A stretch of DNA of 64,000 bases. Origin: Arthonia radiata. Lineage: Eukaryota; Ascomycota; Arthoniomycetes; Arthoniales; Arthoniaceae. The DNA lies in NCBI GenBank assembly GCA_002989075.1, contig PSQN01000006.1, positions 806,001-870,000 on the forward strand, read 5' to 3'. How positions within the stretch are numbered: the first letter of the stretch is position 1; each line of letters begins with the position of its first letter. Shown one piece after another: positions 32,213-43,617 of this stretch. The position numbers were made by a program, and so were the translations under genes. Under the pieces are notes generated by a model, which saw nothing but the letters and a program-made list of their open reading frames with translations, ran no database searches and was not told where the DNA came from.

Positions 32213-34002
32213 CTTTGAGCTCCAGCGAGGTGGCCGCTGGATTTTATGCCACGCTGTCAACGTGAGTTGTTGCAAATTGTTGAGACGCATGGAGAAGGAC
32301 AGGAAGAAGCATCCCACTCGGACGCATCGAAGAACACAGGCGGCCGGGACAGCAACATGTGGTGCATTGACTCCATGGAAGGCCCTGCTATTGACCTGTA
32401 AGCAATCGACGACGCGCCTTTCCAACGTAGGGCGTACGGATGTGTCGTGATACGAATACGCGATAAGCTAGTTCCGGATCTTCGATCTCATTTCCGTTGT
32501 GAAATCGAAGTACTTCTTACAACTGTCCGTGAGCCTGCGAAGTCTGTTGGTCCACAGAATGCTCGCCCCTTGGAACTAAGACGGGCGTCCGCGCACATGT
32601 TCCATGGGCTACATGAGTGGTTAGGAGGAGCTTCCCGCGAGACACCGAGCGGAAAGCCATCACCCATTTCGTAGCGCATCACTATGACTGCTGAAGAGTG
32701 ATGCGGGCCAGATATTAGAGTGCTTCAGAATGTCTCGCCGCGGGTTGCACAGCTTTGTCGGGGATGGTTGTTGCACAATATCAGTATCCCCAGTCGCCAT
32801 CACACACCGCCATCGCAATCGTGCTAGAAGCTTCACAGGAGCGCAAAATCTCCGATGCTAAGGCTTCAATAAACCTGGGGTTGCGGGCAGATGGCCGGAA
32901 GGGCTGCGAGTAATTGTCATCGACTGGTGTCACATCTTTCGCCACAGATCCTACGTGCCCTACTTCGGCGAGGATCTTAGTGTTGGCGATAGGTCAGATG
33001 GGAAAGCTCCGGAATAAAAATGACCCTCAAGTCCCAATCGGATCGATCAGCTTCCTAAATTCATCTGAAATAATTTCAGGTAAGAGATCGTCAAGCATTA
33101 TACGAATACACGGGCGATATCTGACGGATAGTCAGATATCTGACAGATGAGTTGGACGGATCTCAGGTCGCGTCTTGCCCCGCTTGAAAGAGTTCCAAGG
33201 CGAGATCTGATTTCTCGACCGATCACCAACTCGAGGGCCAGTACGGTGACGCTTGGTAGACACAACATCTGCTTGGGCTTTGTACGAGCTGCGGCAGGAC
33301 TGAGCGTAAGACGTAAGACGAGCAGATCGAGGCGCGTGAAGGCAGAGCTAAGGACTTGGTGGAGTCTGACTGATAGAGCCGAGCGCACATCGCTAAGTAG
33401 CAGTTCCCTATGTAAGTGGTTTTAATGACGGGGAGATCGGGGCAGTGCGATCTCGCACGCCGCACTATTCGTATATTGTACGAAGATAGACATCTACTAT
33501 AGCGAGCTGTTATAGGCCAATAGTACGTGAATTCAGATAATGTGCTGATCTGATCGCTCCGTTCAAGGTGGAAATCGCCACCCCAAAATATTGTCTGTTG
33601 AGGCACAATCGATACCACAAAACAATGCCGCAACGGGAAATTCCATAGCATAGAGTGTAGTTGCAGCCCCAAGCACTAGCATGTCGATCTGTCCCTTGGG
33701 CAACGGATGATCAGTCTCTGAGCCTCTGCAAAGAGCTCATCGTGGTTCTACAAAGAGGGCCAAGGAACGCCCAATCGAGAGTCTAAGATATCGTTATGCA
33801 TAAGCCAACAGCAATACGAGAAAATGAGATATCTACGAATCTACACGAGTCAGTAGACGCTAGCGGTAAGGGGCGGTAATCACCCTGTCAGTTCAACCTC
33901 CGAAGGGGTCTAAACAGGCTCGAATTGTCTCTGCTTTGCCCGTGCCGTGATTACGCGGGCCTATCGACTGCAAATTGAAGTCCTCGGTCTCGGCTTAATG
34001 GA
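32213..34002. other. Gene-poor region with palindromes
   Basis: About 1.8 kb. No gene recognised. Around 33000-33700 the DNA is richer in A and T than flanking genes and contains two strong palindromes (separate entry). A 149-codon minus frame (33223-33672) contains GGDFH, faintly like a retrotransposon endonuclease motif, but nothing else supports a mobile element. The right end is the AVL9 promoter. Confidence 0.45.
33065..33140. repeat. Two perfect palindromes 36 bp apart
   Basis: CTGAAATAATTTCAG at 33065-33079 is a 7-bp inverted repeat around one A. GATATCTGAC-GGATA-GTCAGATATC at 33116-33140 is a perfect 10-bp inverted repeat with a 5-nt loop, followed by a further TGACAGATGA. They lie in non-coding DNA and could form cruciforms or RNA hairpins, or mark an old element end. 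Confidence 0.7.
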
Positions 34003-36803
34003 ATGGCGGAGTCTACAAACTTCTCGCCATTAGCGTGTATCGTTGACTTCCACCATGCAAGGTACCGCTGAAGTTCGAACACGTCTGCTCTTGTTGGCTC
34101 GCTAAGCCAATATCACGTGCAGAGGCCCAGAAGTGGAGAGATGGTTTGGCCTCAGTGACCTGAACAATACACCTAAAAGGGGTGACTGGTCGCTACTTCC
34201 TTTCTTGGCACTGCCAGATGGCTCCCACGCGTGAGCAACCCTTGATAAACCCGTCCCAACTAGAACACCGCTGAAGCCAAGTTATCGTGGCTAGATCTGA
34301 AGAGGAGCTGTCATACTTCACACTGCAAAATGCCGCGACCCACACCAACCCTGCCTCCTCCCTCTTCGGCATCTCATGCACCAGACAGCTCGACGCCAAA
34401 GAGCTTACGAATAAACCGCCGGACGTTACTCGCTCGTCTGTCCAGAAGGCCGTAGTGGCTATCGTGGACAGCCCTTATATGTTTGCTCGCATACAGCAGC
34501 GACTGTCAGCTGTAACGAAGGCTTGGTTTGCCCAGAAGTAGGTAGGGTCGCCAGAGTGATGATGATCGGAGCGTTGCTGATTGTTGGCAGAGACTTTACG
34601 GATATAGCTGTGGTTGAGGTTAGTCTACTGACGGTTAAGCAAGTGTTGTCTGCTGACCCTCTTCAGAGCTTCTATGAAAGCTTAATCACCTCTAATAACG
34701 AGCAAATCGACGAACGAGACCAGTATGTTGGTGAGTGTCCTCCGCAGCAATCTACAGACGCGACAATCGTCTTGCCAGGCTTTGATCCGAACGTTAGGAA
34801 GCGGCCCGCTTTGATTATTGTACCCTGCTGCAAGAGTAGTGTAAAACCGTCAGCAAGGACGCTCTCCGATTAAAGGCAGCGCGAATGTCATGTGCCGGGC
34901 AGCGCTGCCATTTACTCCGTGGCGTTCGACCTGGCATGCTACAGCAGCAGACCTACCGTGAAGGCAGCGTGGACCATTGAGCTGACGTGCATTTTCACAG
35001 GACTCTCTTTACGAGAATTGGTCCACGAGTATCGATGGCAGACTCTGGTGCTGTTCAAATGCGCCTTACTGCAGCCAAAGGTAAGCTTGAACATCTGAAT
35101 TGAGACCCGCTCTGATGTCGTTAGATGCTATTCTTTGGGGCACACTGCGAGCGGTTATGTCTTCTGCAGTTCTCTATCATTTCTCTTATTCCAAATCTGA
35201 TTAGAAATCTGAGAGACTGCGCGGATCCAGCTATGAACAGCCACGAGGAGACCCTAGTGGTTCCAAATGAGGTCAAGACGAGTGATCGCGCTTCTTGTAA
35301 GGGCTTCTACGTTGATTATGCCATGCTTTTGCGAGATGCTGACGAGGCCAGTGTTGAAATACATGGGTTTGCCCCTGCAAATATTTGGCAAAGTGAGCTG
35401 ACCTCGAATGAGCCTTTCGAAGACGGGACACTGACAAGCTCGTATACAGGGCAGTCTCTTCGGCCCATACACGCCTTTGCAGCAACTGGACTTGCTCGGT
35501 GACAAGGGAACAAAGTCATACATTGCCGGCTCGACGAACGCCTTACTCCTCCAGCAGAAAGACCGCTACAGTGATGTAGTCATAAACTTGGATGACAAAT
35601 CCATCTCCATCTTCTCCCCGAGTCTAAGAAGCGCATTAGCTCTCTCCCACGCAGACAGGAGATGGATCGACTTCATCACACAGAGCGTGAACGACACGTG
35701 GAACCCAAGAAACCCGACGATACCCACCAACCTCGGCTACCAAGGCAGCGAAGAGTTCATCCGGCTCCAGTTCGAAGAGTACCTACTAGCATTGCTATCC
35801 AGCAGCAAATACCACGACCACCTCGCGGCCACTACCAGTCCATCCTCTTCCACCAACCCAGCTCACCCCACCCATCCCATCTCTGCCACACCCGCGGAAC
35901 ACGAAGCAAGCATCGACCCCTCATCCGACTTCTCCCCCACCTTCCTAGAAACGTGGCAAACCACAGACAACTACCGCATCTTCAACTCATCCACTTCAAA
36001 GGACCTCTTTGACATCGTCCAGCCCAAACACCCTTGCGCAGGCGGTCTCACAATCGAAGACGTCCAGCGGCGCGTCGCCCAGCAAGTCGCGGACCTCCAC
36101 CTCGACGAGAAATTAGCTCCCGCAAAACAGGCGTTCAACGAGCGGCTCGGAGCGGGGCAGAAGAGGTACGCAGCCACATCACCTTCTCATCTTCTCAATA
36201 TAGGACCTTATCAGCAACGCTTATTAAAGCGCTGTCACTAACTCCTCCAGGATGTCATCCGCCCTCGTAGGCCTGCGGAATGAATACTCTACCCGCCGCC
36301 GGCAGTTTGACGAGCGCCGCTCTGCCCGCTCCACCGAGACCGATTCCGCTTCCAACACCGCTTCCACCCCAACAAACCCCGCCTCGCCTTCTCCATCCAC
36401 CTCTATAAACGCAGAAGACTCCACACCCTCCCCCGCCGCCCTCCGCGCGCAGGAACTCCAGCAAGCGGCTCAACAGAACCTTTCAGTCGCGTCGCAGAAA
36501 GCGTCCGCGTATTTCTCTAGCTGGGGGTCTTGGGCCGCGGAGAAGAAGAGGGGTTATCACGAGCAGAGGGGTGCGGCGCAGAGTCCATCTATGAAGGTTG
36601 GTGAGGGTGGAAGCGGTGGTGGTGGACAAGGAACTGAAAGCGTGGAGAAGAGCAGTGGAGGCGCGACGGGCGCAAAGGTCACGACGGTGTGGCGCATGAG
36701 CGTGGATGAGGAGGAGGAGAAACGGGCGCAGAATCGGCGGAGGGAGCAGATGGGTATGGTTAGGGGCGAGGGTGGGGAGAGGAGGTATGATAGTGTTGAG
36801 TGA
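34003..36803 (+). CDS. AVL9: AVL9-family late secretory pathway protein, ten exons
   Basis: Exons 34003-34061, 34123-34230, 34295-34537, 34590-34617, 34666-34729, 35001-35080, 35125-35296, 35352-35392, 35450-36165 and 36251-36803 give 687 aa. The joins restore the family's N-terminal DENN-like sequence: CIVDFHHARGPEVERWFG, SLLPFLALPDGSHASEEE, SLFGISCTRQLD, RSSVQKAVVAI, SLRELVHEYRWQ, MGLPLQIFGKGSLFGPYT and DRYSDVVINLDDKSI. The C-terminus is Ser/Thr/Pro-rich and disordered. AVL9 is needed for late exocytic transport in yeast and resembles DENND6-type Rab regulators. Intron 5 (34730-35000) is 271 nt, whereas the others are 44-85 nt. The gene is finely split, so no single frame shows the whole protein. 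Overall identity is secure; the last junction (acceptor 36250) is slightly less so. Confidence 0.9.
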
Positions 36804-37445
36804 GCTGGGGGCTGGGGGGTAGGGGGGTGGCAGGGGTGCGCTGTGTTTGGCGGCGATCTTTGGATTCGTCTCGTGTATTTATACCCGCGTGATGTACGTC
36901 GAGCGAGTGCAACGATCGGGGGTCATTAATGAGACAGGAAAAGAGGCGGGAGGATGTGATGAGCTATAATGCACGATCCGGCAGCTACAAATAGGGTTCC
37001 AAGACCGGACGCTAACATTGTTTGTGACGGACTTCCGGTGCTATCTTCTCATATTGTGCTCGTGCTCGTCCTACTCGCGATCGCAATCTGGTGCGCTCAC
37101 CAGCATGATGAGAGCAGTAGCACGTTCTCCACACAAACGCTTACCTTCAAAGTACCCTATCTGCAAAGAGGTTCGTCGGATCACACGTGAGGAGAAGGCA
37201 AAGCATGAAAACGTCGCATATATCATATACTGTTCTTCTCGTACTGAGCTACGTCAGGAGCATCTACCATGGCTCCGTGGAAGCCCTGAAGCAAATCATG
37301 CTAACGCCAGCCTTGGCTATTCTCATGACCACCTTTGCCGGAACTCCACCGCCAGTCATGCAAGACATCGCATCGTGAAGCATGCATTCCACCTCAGCAC
37401 CACTTCCCTGAACCCCATCCGACCTCCGCACCACAGCTCAGTAAC
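36804..37445. other. Convergent spacer between AVL9 and cullin-1
   Basis: About 640 bp for the two 3' UTRs, with a G-rich stretch just after the AVL9 stop (about 36804-36840). No gene recognised. Confidence 0.6.
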
Positions 37446-39737
37446 CTAAGCCAAATACCCCAACTCGTTCTCCTCCAGCCGCTCCAGATACTCCTTCTCA
37501 ATCAGAATATCAACACACTTCTTGATATCCTGCACGCTAGGCTTAAACCGGCTCGAGACCTGCCCGATCGTCTCATTCAGCAACAGCTGATGCCGCATCT
37601 TCTTGCGGCTCTTCATGATGCGAACGATCGCCGACTGAATCACAAGCTTACGGTCCTCCTCGATGGTCTTATGCGTGTCATCGGCCTCCTGCTTAGCCTC
37701 AGACTTGATCTGGATGTTGAGATTGACCTTGACCTTCTTCTGCTTGAAGCCGTGATTCAGCTTATAGGTCGTGCCAGAGTCGGGTTTCGCGCCCTCGGGC
37801 TGTGGGATGATGACGCGGGCCTTGACCATGATGGCGATGGAGGGGTCGAGAGTCTCCTTGGCGAGGGCGGTGGCGGCTTGCATGTCGTCGTAGGAGACGA
37901 CGTCGTCCGGTGCGGTGTTGTACAGAAGGAGGATGGCCATCTGGTAAGTGGAGACTTGGAAGGTGTAGGGGATCTTGGAGGCGGACTTGGTGTAGTTGGC
38001 GCGGACCTCGCCTTTACACATGTGCCAGAGCCAGGTCAGCTTGCGACCGGAGTGCTTCTGTGTGTAGAAGTTCTGGAAGCGTTCGTACGTCTTGACGATG
38101 GCGGTTGGCGGCGTGAAGGGCGTGTTCGGTGGGTTGAGAGGCCAGAAGCCAGTGCCGAGGATCTGGTAAGTGGCGTCGATGGCGGTCTTGCGGTCATATT
38201 CCTGATTCTCTAGATGATCGCGGTAGGATGAGTTCAGGTCCTTAGAGATCTGCATGTCCTGGAACATGCGCTGGAGCTTATTGGTGTACTCGAACCCGCA
38301 AGCCTCCTTCAGCTTGGAGATCATATTCGTCTCAGCGTCATCGGAGGCTGCGGAGGAGACGAGACGCTTGGCAAGCATGCGAGAATAGAACTTCTGGAAT
38401 ACGTCCTTGTCGTCGATGTACTTGAAGATCGTCATGACCTGAGTCAGCTGCTTCTCGAGGTCGTCTTCCTCAGCGGATTGGGCCGACTTCTTTAGTAGCT
38501 GGTCGGTGTACTTGGCAAGTAACTCAGGCGAACGGTTGGTCGCCTTCTCACACACCTTATTGTGATTGACGTACTCGCGGCAAGCGCTGTCAAGCGAACG
38601 AACAAACTCTGACTCGGCGCTGAAAGCTTTGGCGACTAGGTCGGAGTATTGAGTGTGTACTGCAAGCAAAGCATCGACATAAGCCTTGGGCTCGACGTTC
38701 TCACCACCTTCTGCCGCCGCTTTGGCGACTTCTGTGTGACCGGTGTTAATGACATGCTTCTCGAAGCGAGATCGGAGCGGGTCGAGACCATCAGGAATGC
38801 GCTGCAGCAGTCTATACATGCGGCCCAGGTCTTCTATGCGGTCGTCATCAAGAAGCTTCTGGAACTCTTCCTGTAACGTGTTGCGGTGACGAGTGATGAG
38901 GGTCTCGTTGCAAGTCTTCATGAGAGGTTGCCTAATGTCGTCTATCAAGAACAGGGGAACGTGTTCACGCTCTTGGCTCAAGCGGGTCTCGGCCTTCTTC
39001 ATGTATTCCACGACTGGGTTCTCAGCCAAGAACTTATCTGACTCGGCCTGGTAGTACTGTTCTGTGGCGGAGATGAAGGGCTTCTCGAAGTAGTTGCGGT
39101 AGACTTCGAGGGTGCCCTTATTCTGATCGTTCTCGTCAATGCCGAGAGCGACGAAGCTATCGACAACACTCTTGATCTGAGAGTGTTCGACAGTCTCGCC
39201 GTTTCGTAATCGCTCCACCAGACGCAATACCGCGGCCATGACAGTGTTTTGTGTGTCGCCGAACATGACCTGGTACCATGTGACAAGATGCAGCGTGTAG
39301 ACATCGTAGATGTTTTTCTTGCCCTCTTCGATCTCACGCTTTACCCAGTGACGATTCAGATATCGGAATAAGTGATTAACGAAGGTCGCGGCAGTCGTGT
39401 AACGCTTCCACTCCTTGATGTAGTAGATGAGAAGCTGTTCGTCGGACTGACCCGGACCATTTCGCAGTACGGTCTCGAGATGTGTCTTGAGATATGAAGA
39501 GAGATGGTTGTAGAGCTCTTCACCCAAGAGGTGGGCTCCGCGCTGGGCTCCATGAGCTGGGGAGCTACTGGCGCCATTGATACCCTTTTGTGATGTACAG
39601 AAGTTGTGGACTGTGGAGTAGAGTTTCATGTACTGTGCCATGTCGATGCCCTCTGTGAGATGGGTCATAATCCGCTCTATCCCGTCCTCCAACGTGGCCC
39701 ATGCGGAGTCATTATCGCTTTGGCGAGGAGGAGCCAT
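37446..39737 (-). CDS. Cullin-1 scaffold of SCF ubiquitin ligases
   Basis: Single exon, 763 aa from the first in-frame ATG (39737); the open frame continues upstream without an ATG. The N-terminal cullin repeats bind Skp1/F-box modules (ATLEDGIERIMTHLTEGIDM, QYMKLYSTVHNFC). The cullin homology domain (FQKFYSRMLAKRLV, GTGFWPLNPP) and winged-helix tail bind Rbx1. The C-terminus has the neddylation site IVRIMKSRK (Lys about 709) and ends EKEYLERLEENELGYLA, as Cul1/Cdc53 proteins do. This is the backbone of SCF E3 ligases for cell-cycle and signalling substrates (CulA in Aspergillus, Cdc53 in yeast). Cul3 and Cul4 relatives differ in the N-terminus and tail. Strong call. Confidence 0.95.
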   Translation of the reverse strand: MAPPRQSDNDSAWATLEDGIERIMTHLTEGIDMAQYMKLYSTVHNFCTSQKGINGASSSPAHGAQRGAHLLGEELYNHLSSYLKTHLETVLRNGPGQSDEQLLIYYIKEWKRYTTAATFVNHLFRYLNRHWVKREIEEGKKNIYDVYTLHLVTWYQVMFGDTQNTVMAAVLRLVERLRNGETVEHSQIKSVVDSFVALGIDENDQNKGTLEVYRNYFEKPFISATEQYYQAESDKFLAENPVVEYMKKAETRLSQEREHVPLFLIDDIRQPLMKTCNETLITRHRNTLQEEFQKLLDDDRIEDLGRMYRLLQRIPDGLDPLRSRFEKHVINTGHTEVAKAAAEGGENVEPKAYVDALLAVHTQYSDLVAKAFSAESEFVRSLDSACREYVNHNKVCEKATNRSPELLAKYTDQLLKKSAQSAEEDDLEKQLTQVMTIFKYIDDKDVFQKFYSRMLAKRLVSSAASDDAETNMISKLKEACGFEYTNKLQRMFQDMQISKDLNSSYRDHLENQEYDRKTAIDATYQILGTGFWPLNPPNTPFTPPTAIVKTYERFQNFYTQKHSGRKLTWLWHMCKGEVRANYTKSASKIPYTFQVSTYQMAILLLYNTAPDDVVSYDDMQAATALAKETLDPSIAIMVKARVIIPQPEGAKPDSGTTYKLNHGFKQKKVKVNLNIQIKSEAKQEADDTHKTIEEDRKLVIQSAIVRIMKSRKKMRHQLLLNETIGQVSSRFKPSVQDIKKCVDILIEKEYLERLEENELGYLA

Positions 39738-40299
39738 GTTGTGTGATGGCGACCTTGAGGTCGGTGGACGATGTGGAAAAACGCAGCTGACAGCGTTTTG
39801 AGACAGTCGCTGTGAAAGGGAAGGGATAGAACGGCTTGTTGTTGATGCGAGTTGTCGAGTTTCAGTCACGCGGGAGTTGTTGAGTTGTTGGTATGTTGGG
39901 AGAGATGCCAGAGGAGTTGCGGGAAGGAGAGTGGGCTTGTTGATGCTGGGAGATGATAGAAGTGGAGCTACTGAGGCAGCAGGCGGTGGGTCCAAGCTGC
40001 ACTCACACAGTGTCAATGTGGTGAGGTGAGCAAGAGAGGCGAAGCGTGACGCTGCCTCGACATTTCCCAGAAGGGACAGTAAGGCAGATGCGGCCCGCCT
40101 TATGTAAGCTAGCTACGATCTGTATCGTTGGGGCCGCAGAGTATCGATGTTCAAGACGCGTCCACCGCAATGCTCACCACTTCCTCCGCAAATGCACTTC
40201 AATGCGTTGGATGTGACAGCTTGATGATGCAACCAGCGGCGCTTGCTACAGATGCTTTGAGATCAAATTGTATTTGCACTAGCGTTTCAGCATCTCAGC
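39738..40299. other. Divergent promoter region of cullin-1 and MED21
   Basis: About 560 bp between divergent start codons. The part next to cullin-1 is a CT-rich (minus strand) long leader. Nothing else recognised. Confidence 0.6.
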
Positions 40300-40866
40300 A
40301 TGGCTGACGAGCTCAGCAAAGTCCAAGAATGCGTCGATCAGGTACGACCCAGCCCGGAGCACGCGTGTACCCATTGTCCCAGCTTCTAACCATTTGTATA
40401 GCTAGCGACGCAGATGTTCGCATGCCTGCACTGGGTCTCTGAGAATGCTGTACCCGCGCAGATTCATGGACAGCCCTACTGGCCACCAGATGGCGTCCTA
40501 CCCAATGGCGACACCGCACCAACAGACGCTCAAGCCAGCTCCAACGCTGCGGATGCGCAAGGCAACGCCGTCAACGGCATCAATGGCACGCCTGCACCTG
40601 TTGTCGACCCTAATGCTGCGATGAGAGACTATCAGGCGACGCTGAGAGAGCTCGCGCAAGATCTGGTCATCAAGGAGCAGCAGATTGAGGGGCTCGTGAA
40701 GGACTTGCCAGGTCTCGACAGAAGTCGCGACGATCAGGAGAAGCGCATCAGGGAGCTCGAAGACGAAGCGAAGGTCCTCGAGGAGCAAGCCAAGAGTGCT
40801 AGTGAGGTTCGCGAAGGCTTGATCAAGCGCGTAGAGGAGACAATGATGAGGGTTCGAAGAGTGTGA
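40300..40866 (+). CDS. MED21: Mediator complex subunit 21 (Srb7)
   Basis: Two exons, 40300-40341 and 40402-40866, separated by a 60-nt intron (GTACGA...TATAG); 168 aa. The start MADELSKVQECVDQLATQMF is the family signature. Then come a low-complexity Asn/Ala/Pro linker (about 45-85) and a long coiled coil (about 90-165: YQATLRELAQDLVIKEQQIE, IRELEDEAKVLEEQAKSASE). MED21 pairs with MED7 to form the hinge of the Mediator middle module and is essential for Pol II transcription. The first exon is only 14 codons, supported by conserved residues on both sides of the junction. Confidence 0.93.
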
Positions 40867-41239
40867 CAAAGAAGACTTCATGGTAAGCTCTTGACCAGGC
40901 ACACTTGCTTGTCCTAGTCTCTCGCACACAATTATAAGCTCGGATCCTTTCGGATTGTAACAATCGTCTGTTCACTGATCAGTAACACAATAGAACCCAT
41001 GTAAAAGCGGTTTGCGAAGCAAGAACGCCTCATGTTCCTATGTTTGTGTCTCCTATATCCTTTCTCTTCAACCTTTGAAAGAACGCTCGTTGGGTTACAC
41101 GTACCATTGTACCAGCAATCCGATCTCTCCCTGTAACCCTATACGAGCGTTTGACACGCCATTCATGACAATCTATCACATTTAGCCGGCCTGTATCGAA
41201 ATCAAAAACGCTCCTTCCTCTGTCCAATCCAAGTGCACC
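40867..41239. other. Spacer after MED21
   Basis: About 370 bp with the MED21 3' UTR and the leader of the next gene. Nothing recognised. Confidence 0.55.
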
Positions 41240-41920
41240 ATGCTCGAACCAGCAGGCTGGGTACCAACCACAAACCTCGGGATCTGGTGGGCCGACATTT
41301 CCACCAACCCGTCTCTCAACAAACACTACGTTGGCGATGATGAACGCGCCTACCTGAAGCACGGTCATCTCGTCACCGTGAAGACACACAACGACGACGA
41401 AGACTGGGTCGGCACCGTCGCCGCCTTCAAAGTATGGACGTCGGAGCAATCGACCGACAAACCACGTGGCGTCTCACCTTTCACCATGATTAAAGTCACC
41501 TGGCTGCAAGCGCGGAACCCAGCCATGGTGCCAGCTCATCCTGAGCGCCTGCCGCAACGAGTGCCGAGTGACTGGTGGGTGTCGTGGAACGCGCCTAATA
41601 ACGATTCTGGAGACCTGACAAGCATTGTGATCGACTGCATGATCACCAGTGCGCCGCGTTTCCGTACATCGGACAACGTCAACTATCAGATCAGAGGTAT
41701 TGGCAAAGACTTGAGGGCGATTGCGCAAGAGCCAGACCCACCAGCTGTGGCTTCAGCCAAGAACATCAAGGCGGCCAAGGCGAGCAAGGGAAAAAGAGGC
41801 GGAGCATTTGAAAAGGCGAAGAGTGCAAAGAAGGCGCAGACCGGCGTGAAGGGGAGAAAGAGCGGGACTCTAACAGGAAGGAAGGCAGCTCGGAAGATCG
41901 CGTCGGGAGCGGGTCGCTGA
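41240..41920 (+). CDS. Unknown protein with a basic Lys/Ala/Gly-rich tail (226 aa)
   Basis: ATG 41240 opens an intact frame with protein-like composition. Residues 1-165 look folded: LGIWWADISTNPSLNKHYV, DDERAYLKHGHLVTVKTH, DWVGTVAAFKVWTSE, MIKVTWLQARNP. The alternation of beta-like strands around a GHLVTVKTH...IKVTWL core faintly recalls a BAH-type or other small beta-barrel chromatin module; this is only a visual impression. Residues about 175-226 are Lys/Gly/Ala-rich like histone tails or ribosomal extensions (KGKRGGAFEKAKSAKKAQ, GRKAARKI), suggesting nucleic acid binding. I do not recognise the family. It lies tandem to MED21. Confidence 0.68.
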   Translation: MLEPAGWVPTTNLGIWWADISTNPSLNKHYVGDDERAYLKHGHLVTVKTHNDDEDWVGTVAAFKVWTSEQSTDKPRGVSPFTMIKVTWLQARNPAMVPAHPERLPQRVPSDWWVSWNAPNNDSGDLTSIVIDCMITSAPRFRTSDNVNYQIRGIGKDLRAIAQEPDPPAVASAKNIKAAKASKGKRGGAFEKAKSAKKAQTGVKGRKSGTLTGRKAARKIASGAGR

Positions 41921-42236
41921 GATGAGCAGGCACGGACGCAAGACGTGTAGTTTTGGGATGAGGAGCAACGTGACTTTGTTCATGGCTATTGATCGGACTA
42001 AAGATGCATGCGTCATCCTGCTGGGCCTCTTGCTAGACCAAGTCCACATACCGTGGATGCTGGTAAGGTCTAGCTGGCCTCAAAGTCTGTGTAAAGTGGC
42101 AAGATCTGTAATGCTGACTGGAACACCAAATGTTAGTAATGCGTGATATGCAGATATGTGCATGTCCATCCATCTATAGATGCCCGAGCGCCTCGCTAGA
42201 TAGGCCGTACGATCATTCGTCATTCGTTAATGTGTC
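41921..42236. other. Convergent spacer
   Basis: About 316 bp between the unknown basic protein and the SRF1-like gene. It should hold two 3' UTRs. Nothing recognised. Confidence 0.55.
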
Positions 42237-43617
42237 TTACCGTGCAGTCCGTTCAACAACACTAATATACCGTCAGTATGCGACGACTCGACAGAGCGGA
42301 TGGGTGTCAGGAGAGCCTACCGTAACACACTGATCGCAAAAGTCGTCATCCACAGTATCAGTACAATCAGCAGTAAGCCACACAGCGTCTTCTGCCGCGC
42401 GCATAGATCGCCGTTCTGCACGCATACGCTTTGCGCTGCCTGCTCGTTATTTTGATTGCCACCTACATTGAGGAAGCACGCCCACTGCCGATCGCGCAGC
42501 GTGTTGAGAGCAATGCTCGCATTTGCCGCGCTAAACACAAAGAAAATGGGATCAAGAAAGAGGAGGAAGATCTTCGCGCCTCTCCGTCGCAGTCCCAGCG
42601 GCTTACTGCGGAACTCGTCCCACGTGATGAAGAACAGGGATATGACGGCGAGACTTCCAAGGATGATCGCGAAGTACGTCGAAGGCTGTTGCTGACAGAT
42701 CGACTCCGGATACGCGCCAGGCCCGAGGTCCGTGTCCATGCGTTGAGCTGGGCTCCCGTTGAGAGCGTTGGTGTGCTCGAAAATCGTGACGGAGATGGCG
42801 AGGGAGCAGAGGACGAAAACGATGATGAGGAGGCGCAGGCCAAGTGGGAGGAAAGAGTCTTGCATGAGAACACGATTGACTTTGCGCGCGGCTGCGGTGC
42901 GGCGCCGCGGGTTGAAAAGCCAGAAGCCCTTCGTGTCTTGCGCGTTGTTGCCCAGTCCGGCTGGGTTCCAGGGACCTCCGAGGTCGTTCAGGTTCTCTTT
43001 CTCCCACTCCTCGTCCACGATGACGCCGGGATCTTCGGGCATGCGAGGCGGTGTCGCGGCTGCTGTGAACGATTGCCAGTGTGGCGCTACCAAAGCTAAT
43101 GGCCTTCGCGCTGTTACTGGGTCCCACTCGCGAGCATAATCGAACTTTCTGCCCTTACCAGCGTTGGCCTTTGGCGCTGGCAAGTACTGATGATGTGGTG
43201 TTCGAGAGGAAGTGGGCACGTTCGGTAATAGATAGGAGCGCTGATCCTGCTCTGCGTCGTCTTCGCCCTCTTCAACGGAATGTATCCATGCTAGAGAATA
43301 CTTGTCAGATCTGGAAGTTGTTTGATGTCCCGGGATCCTAACATACGGGGTATCGTTCGGACCTCACGCCGCCTGTCGCGATCTTCTGCTTCCTCATCTT
43401 TTGCGAGCTCTTTCGGCGGCGTGCCAGTCGTGCCGCTTGGATCATACCCATCTTTCTCGGGATCGGAAGACTTCTCGTTTTGGCCGGTGCTTGTGAGGGG
43501 TCGGTTCTCCGAGATTGGCTTCAAGCTGGCTTTTGATACATTCGTGCTTGCCCGCAAAATCTTTCTTGCTGCGCCGAGGAGACCTACCCTTCCGCGATCG
43601 TGTCCCGCATTTGACAT
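42237..43617 (-). CDS. SRF1-like multi-pass membrane protein (regulator of phospholipase D)
   Basis: Exons 43617-43347, 43290-42321 and 42261-42237 give 421 aa. Intron 1 (GTATGT...CTGAC...CTCTAG) joins RTIP to PWIHSVEEGEDDAEQD. Intron 2 adds the short tail VVERTAR. The N-terminal half is cytosolic, acidic/basic and disordered, with YLLPNVPTSSRTP and DEEWEKENLNDLGGPWNP. Four hydrophobic segments follow: RLLIIVFVLCSLAISVTIF, TYFAIILGSLAVISLFFITW, KIFLLFLDPIFFVFSAANAS and LCGLLLIVLILWMTTFAISV. WDEFRSKPLGLR between TM2 and TM3 fits the fungal Srf1 family; yeast Srf1 regulates the phospholipase D Spo14. An upstream in-frame ATG (43950) exists, but the extra residues look like leader sequence. Family call is moderately strong. 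Confidence 0.82.

Noticed and set aside
33223-33672. GGDFH motif suggesting a non-LTR retrotransposon endonuclease relic
   Set aside because: Only one five-residue match; no reverse transcriptase, tail or target duplication nearby.
42431-43099. 222-codon plus-strand open frame
   Set aside because: Antisense of the SRF1-like gene; no domain.
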